Below, piece after piece: positions 62,807 to 64,000 of a stretch of DNA of 64,000 nt. Under the pieces are notes generated by a model, which saw only the letters and a program-made list of their open reading frames with translations, was not told the origin of the DNA and ran no database searches. Made by a program: the position numbers and the translations under genes. Source of the stretch: JBHJHP01 sp042219855 (GTDB lineage: Bacteria > Bacteroidota > Bacteroidia > Bacteroidales > UBA5342). Position 1 is the stretch's first letter. Each line of letters opens with the position of its first letter. The DNA lies in NCBI RefSeq assembly GCF_042219855.1, contig NZ_JBHJHP010000003.1, positions 310,001-374,000 on the forward strand, in the 5' to 3' direction.

Positions 62807-64000
62807 TTATCTTCCGGCATGAATAACTTCATCTTTCCACGTATCGTAGGGCGGTTCCTTATATTTATCCATTAAATCTTTCAGCTGTATTCTGAGTTCA
62901 GCTTCCACATGATCATATTCAGGATCATCGATCAGATTATTCATTTCATGTGGATCGAGTTCAAGATCATAGAGCTCCCATTTATCAATATCATTGTAAA
63001 AGTGTATCAGTTTATAACGCTCCGTGCGTATCCCATAGTGCCGCTTGACCATATGGAAGGCCGGATATTCATAATAGTGATAGTATAAAGATTTGCGCCA
63101 GTTATCGGGAGAACGCCCCTCAAGAACAGGACGCAGCGATCTGCCTTGCATGTCATTGGGTACGTCCAGACCGGCAAAGTCTAAAAAAGTTTCTGCAAAA
63201 TCAATATTCTGTGTCAGATCATTGCTGATACTGCCTTCGGGAATGTGTCCGGGATAACTTACGATTAAAGGCATACGGAATGATTCTTCGTACATAAAAC
63301 GTTTGTCAAACCATCCGTGTTCCCCCAGGTAAAATCCCTGATCTGATGTATAGACTACGATTGTATTTTTATCAAGTCCATTGGCTTTCAGGTAATCCAG
63401 TATTTTTCCAACACTTTCATCAACTGAGGCAATACAAGCCATATAATCCTGCATGTACCGTTGATATTTCCAAAGATCAATACCTTTCTTATCCAAATGT
63501 GCATCATAAAATGCATCATTTTTCGGCCGGTATGCTGCTTTCCAGATGCTGTCCTGCCGGTGATTCATGCGTGTGAATTCGCCCGGCCAGCGGTTATAAC
63601 GTAAACTGTCTGATCCTTTGGCAACACTCATTTTCAGATCGTGACCTTCATACATATCCCTGTAAATATTCATTTCCTGCTCTGCAGCAGCCTGCCTTCC
63701 TTTATAATCATCAAAATAGTTGGATGGAACCGGAAACTTTACATGATCATACCTATTGATGTGCCTTAAGGCCGGCATCCAGTTTCTGTGAGGTGCTTTA
63801 TGTTGCATCATCAGACAGAAGGGCTTACTTTTGTCACGTTTTTCTTTTAACCAGTTGAGGGTATAATCTGTAATCAGATCGGTGGCATAGCCCGTTTCGC
63901 GAACGGTGTCTTCTTTTGTGATAAAGTCAGGGTTATAATATGACCCCTGATCATTCAGGATTTTCCAGTAATCAAAACCTGTCGGTTCACCCGCAAGGTG
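62807..64000 (-). CDS. Sulfatase (5' part outside window)
   Basis: Reading leftward from the right edge, the frame is open from base 64000 to the stop at 62807, giving about 397 residues of a larger protein. The visible part has the S1 sulfatase features KPFCLMMQHKAPHRNW, YTSDQGFYLGEHGWFDKRFMYEESFRMPLIV and NWRKSLYYHYYEYP near the C-terminus. The formylglycine site (C/S-x-P-x-R) and N-terminus lie outside. It should remove sulfate esters from a sulfated polysaccharide, and it heads the operon with the esterase and GH3 enzyme. Confidence 0.9.
   Translation of the reverse strand, partial: HLAGEPTGFDYWKILNDQGSYYNPDFITKEDTVRETGYATDLITDYTLNWLKEKRDKSKPFCLMMQHKAPHRNWMPALRHINRYDHVKFPVPSNYFDDYKGRQAAAEQEMNIYRDMYEGHDLKMSVAKGSDSLRYNRWPGEFTRMNHRQDSIWKAAYRPKNDAFYDAHLDKKGIDLWKYQRYMQDYMACIASVDESVGKILDYLKANGLDKNTIVVYTSDQGFYLGEHGWFDKRFMYEESFRMPLIVSYPGHIPEGSISNDLTQNIDFAETFLDFAGLDVPNDMQGRSLRPVLEGRSPDNWRKSLYYHYYEYPAFHMVKRHYGIRTERYKLIHFYNDIDKWELYDLELDPHEMNNLIDDPEYDHVEAELRIQLKDLMDKYKEPPYDTWKDEVIHAGR

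Overview
The window is a chromosomal segment of a Bacteroidota bacterium, most likely a marine or sediment member of the Bacteroidales/Marinilabiliales lineage. This rests on a bat (Bacteroides aerotolerance) operon, several large secreted proteins ending in type IX secretion (T9SS) sorting domains, LytTR/LytS two-component pairs, an S46 dipeptidyl-peptidase, TAnnTTTG promoter boxes and weak ribosome-binding sites. No rRNA, tRNA or CRISPR array was recognised. Assignment below class level is inference.

Layout. 1-9.8 kb is a housekeeping block on the plus strand: batA (cut by the left edge), batB, two BatC-like TPR genes, batD, batE, lpxB, dapB, an RDD-lepB fusion and recX. A 14-bp minisatellite (1516-1697) lies between batB and the TPR genes. 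9.8-11.9 kb holds a tandem, apparently identical duplication of a 716-bp unit carrying a REP-associated tyrosine transposase (RAYT) with small palindromes. 11.9-21 kb is accessory: a thioredoxin-fold protein, a T9SS pectate lyase, a palindrome cassette between 60-bp direct repeats, a cupin, a T9SS multidomain protein and an AT-rich orphan with a probable outer-membrane barrel. 21-30 kb has an RND efflux operon (adaptor, pump, TolC channel) followed by a LytTR regulator/LytS kinase pair and a carboxypeptidase-regulatory-like protein.

30-40.5 kb contains thiol peroxidase, a T9SS GH105-type hydrolase, a PQQ-propeller protein, a second LytS kinase in tandem with a zinc peptidase lipoprotein and facing a second LytTR regulator, a methyltransferase/DUF2892 pair, a small secreted protein, a DUF4395 protein and ndk. 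40.7-49.6 kb contains the S46 peptidase, an AbgT transporter with a cation/proton antiporter, an SQR-like flavoprotein, an e(P4)-type acid phosphatase and two small genes. 49.7-53.6 kb is a 1281-residue lamin-tail/CotH T9SS protein.

53.5-59.5 kb is an SOS mutagenesis cassette: a divergent unknown gene, a LexA-like repressor whose presumed operator overlaps its promoter, a Y-family polymerase and a DnaE2-like polymerase. The two polymerase spacers share repeats. 59.5-64 kb is a minus-strand carbohydrate operon (sulfatase, cut by the right edge; esterase; GH3 beta-glucosidase). The pectate lyase and GH105 enzyme probably act in sequence on pectin, and the right-edge cluster points to use of sulfated polysaccharide.

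The signals most worth follow-up are the RAYT tandem duplication, the palindrome cassette, the mutagenesis cassette with its unknown divergent partner and inverted repeats around dinB, and the two-gene BatC arrangement. Promoter and operator calls are pattern matches by eye.
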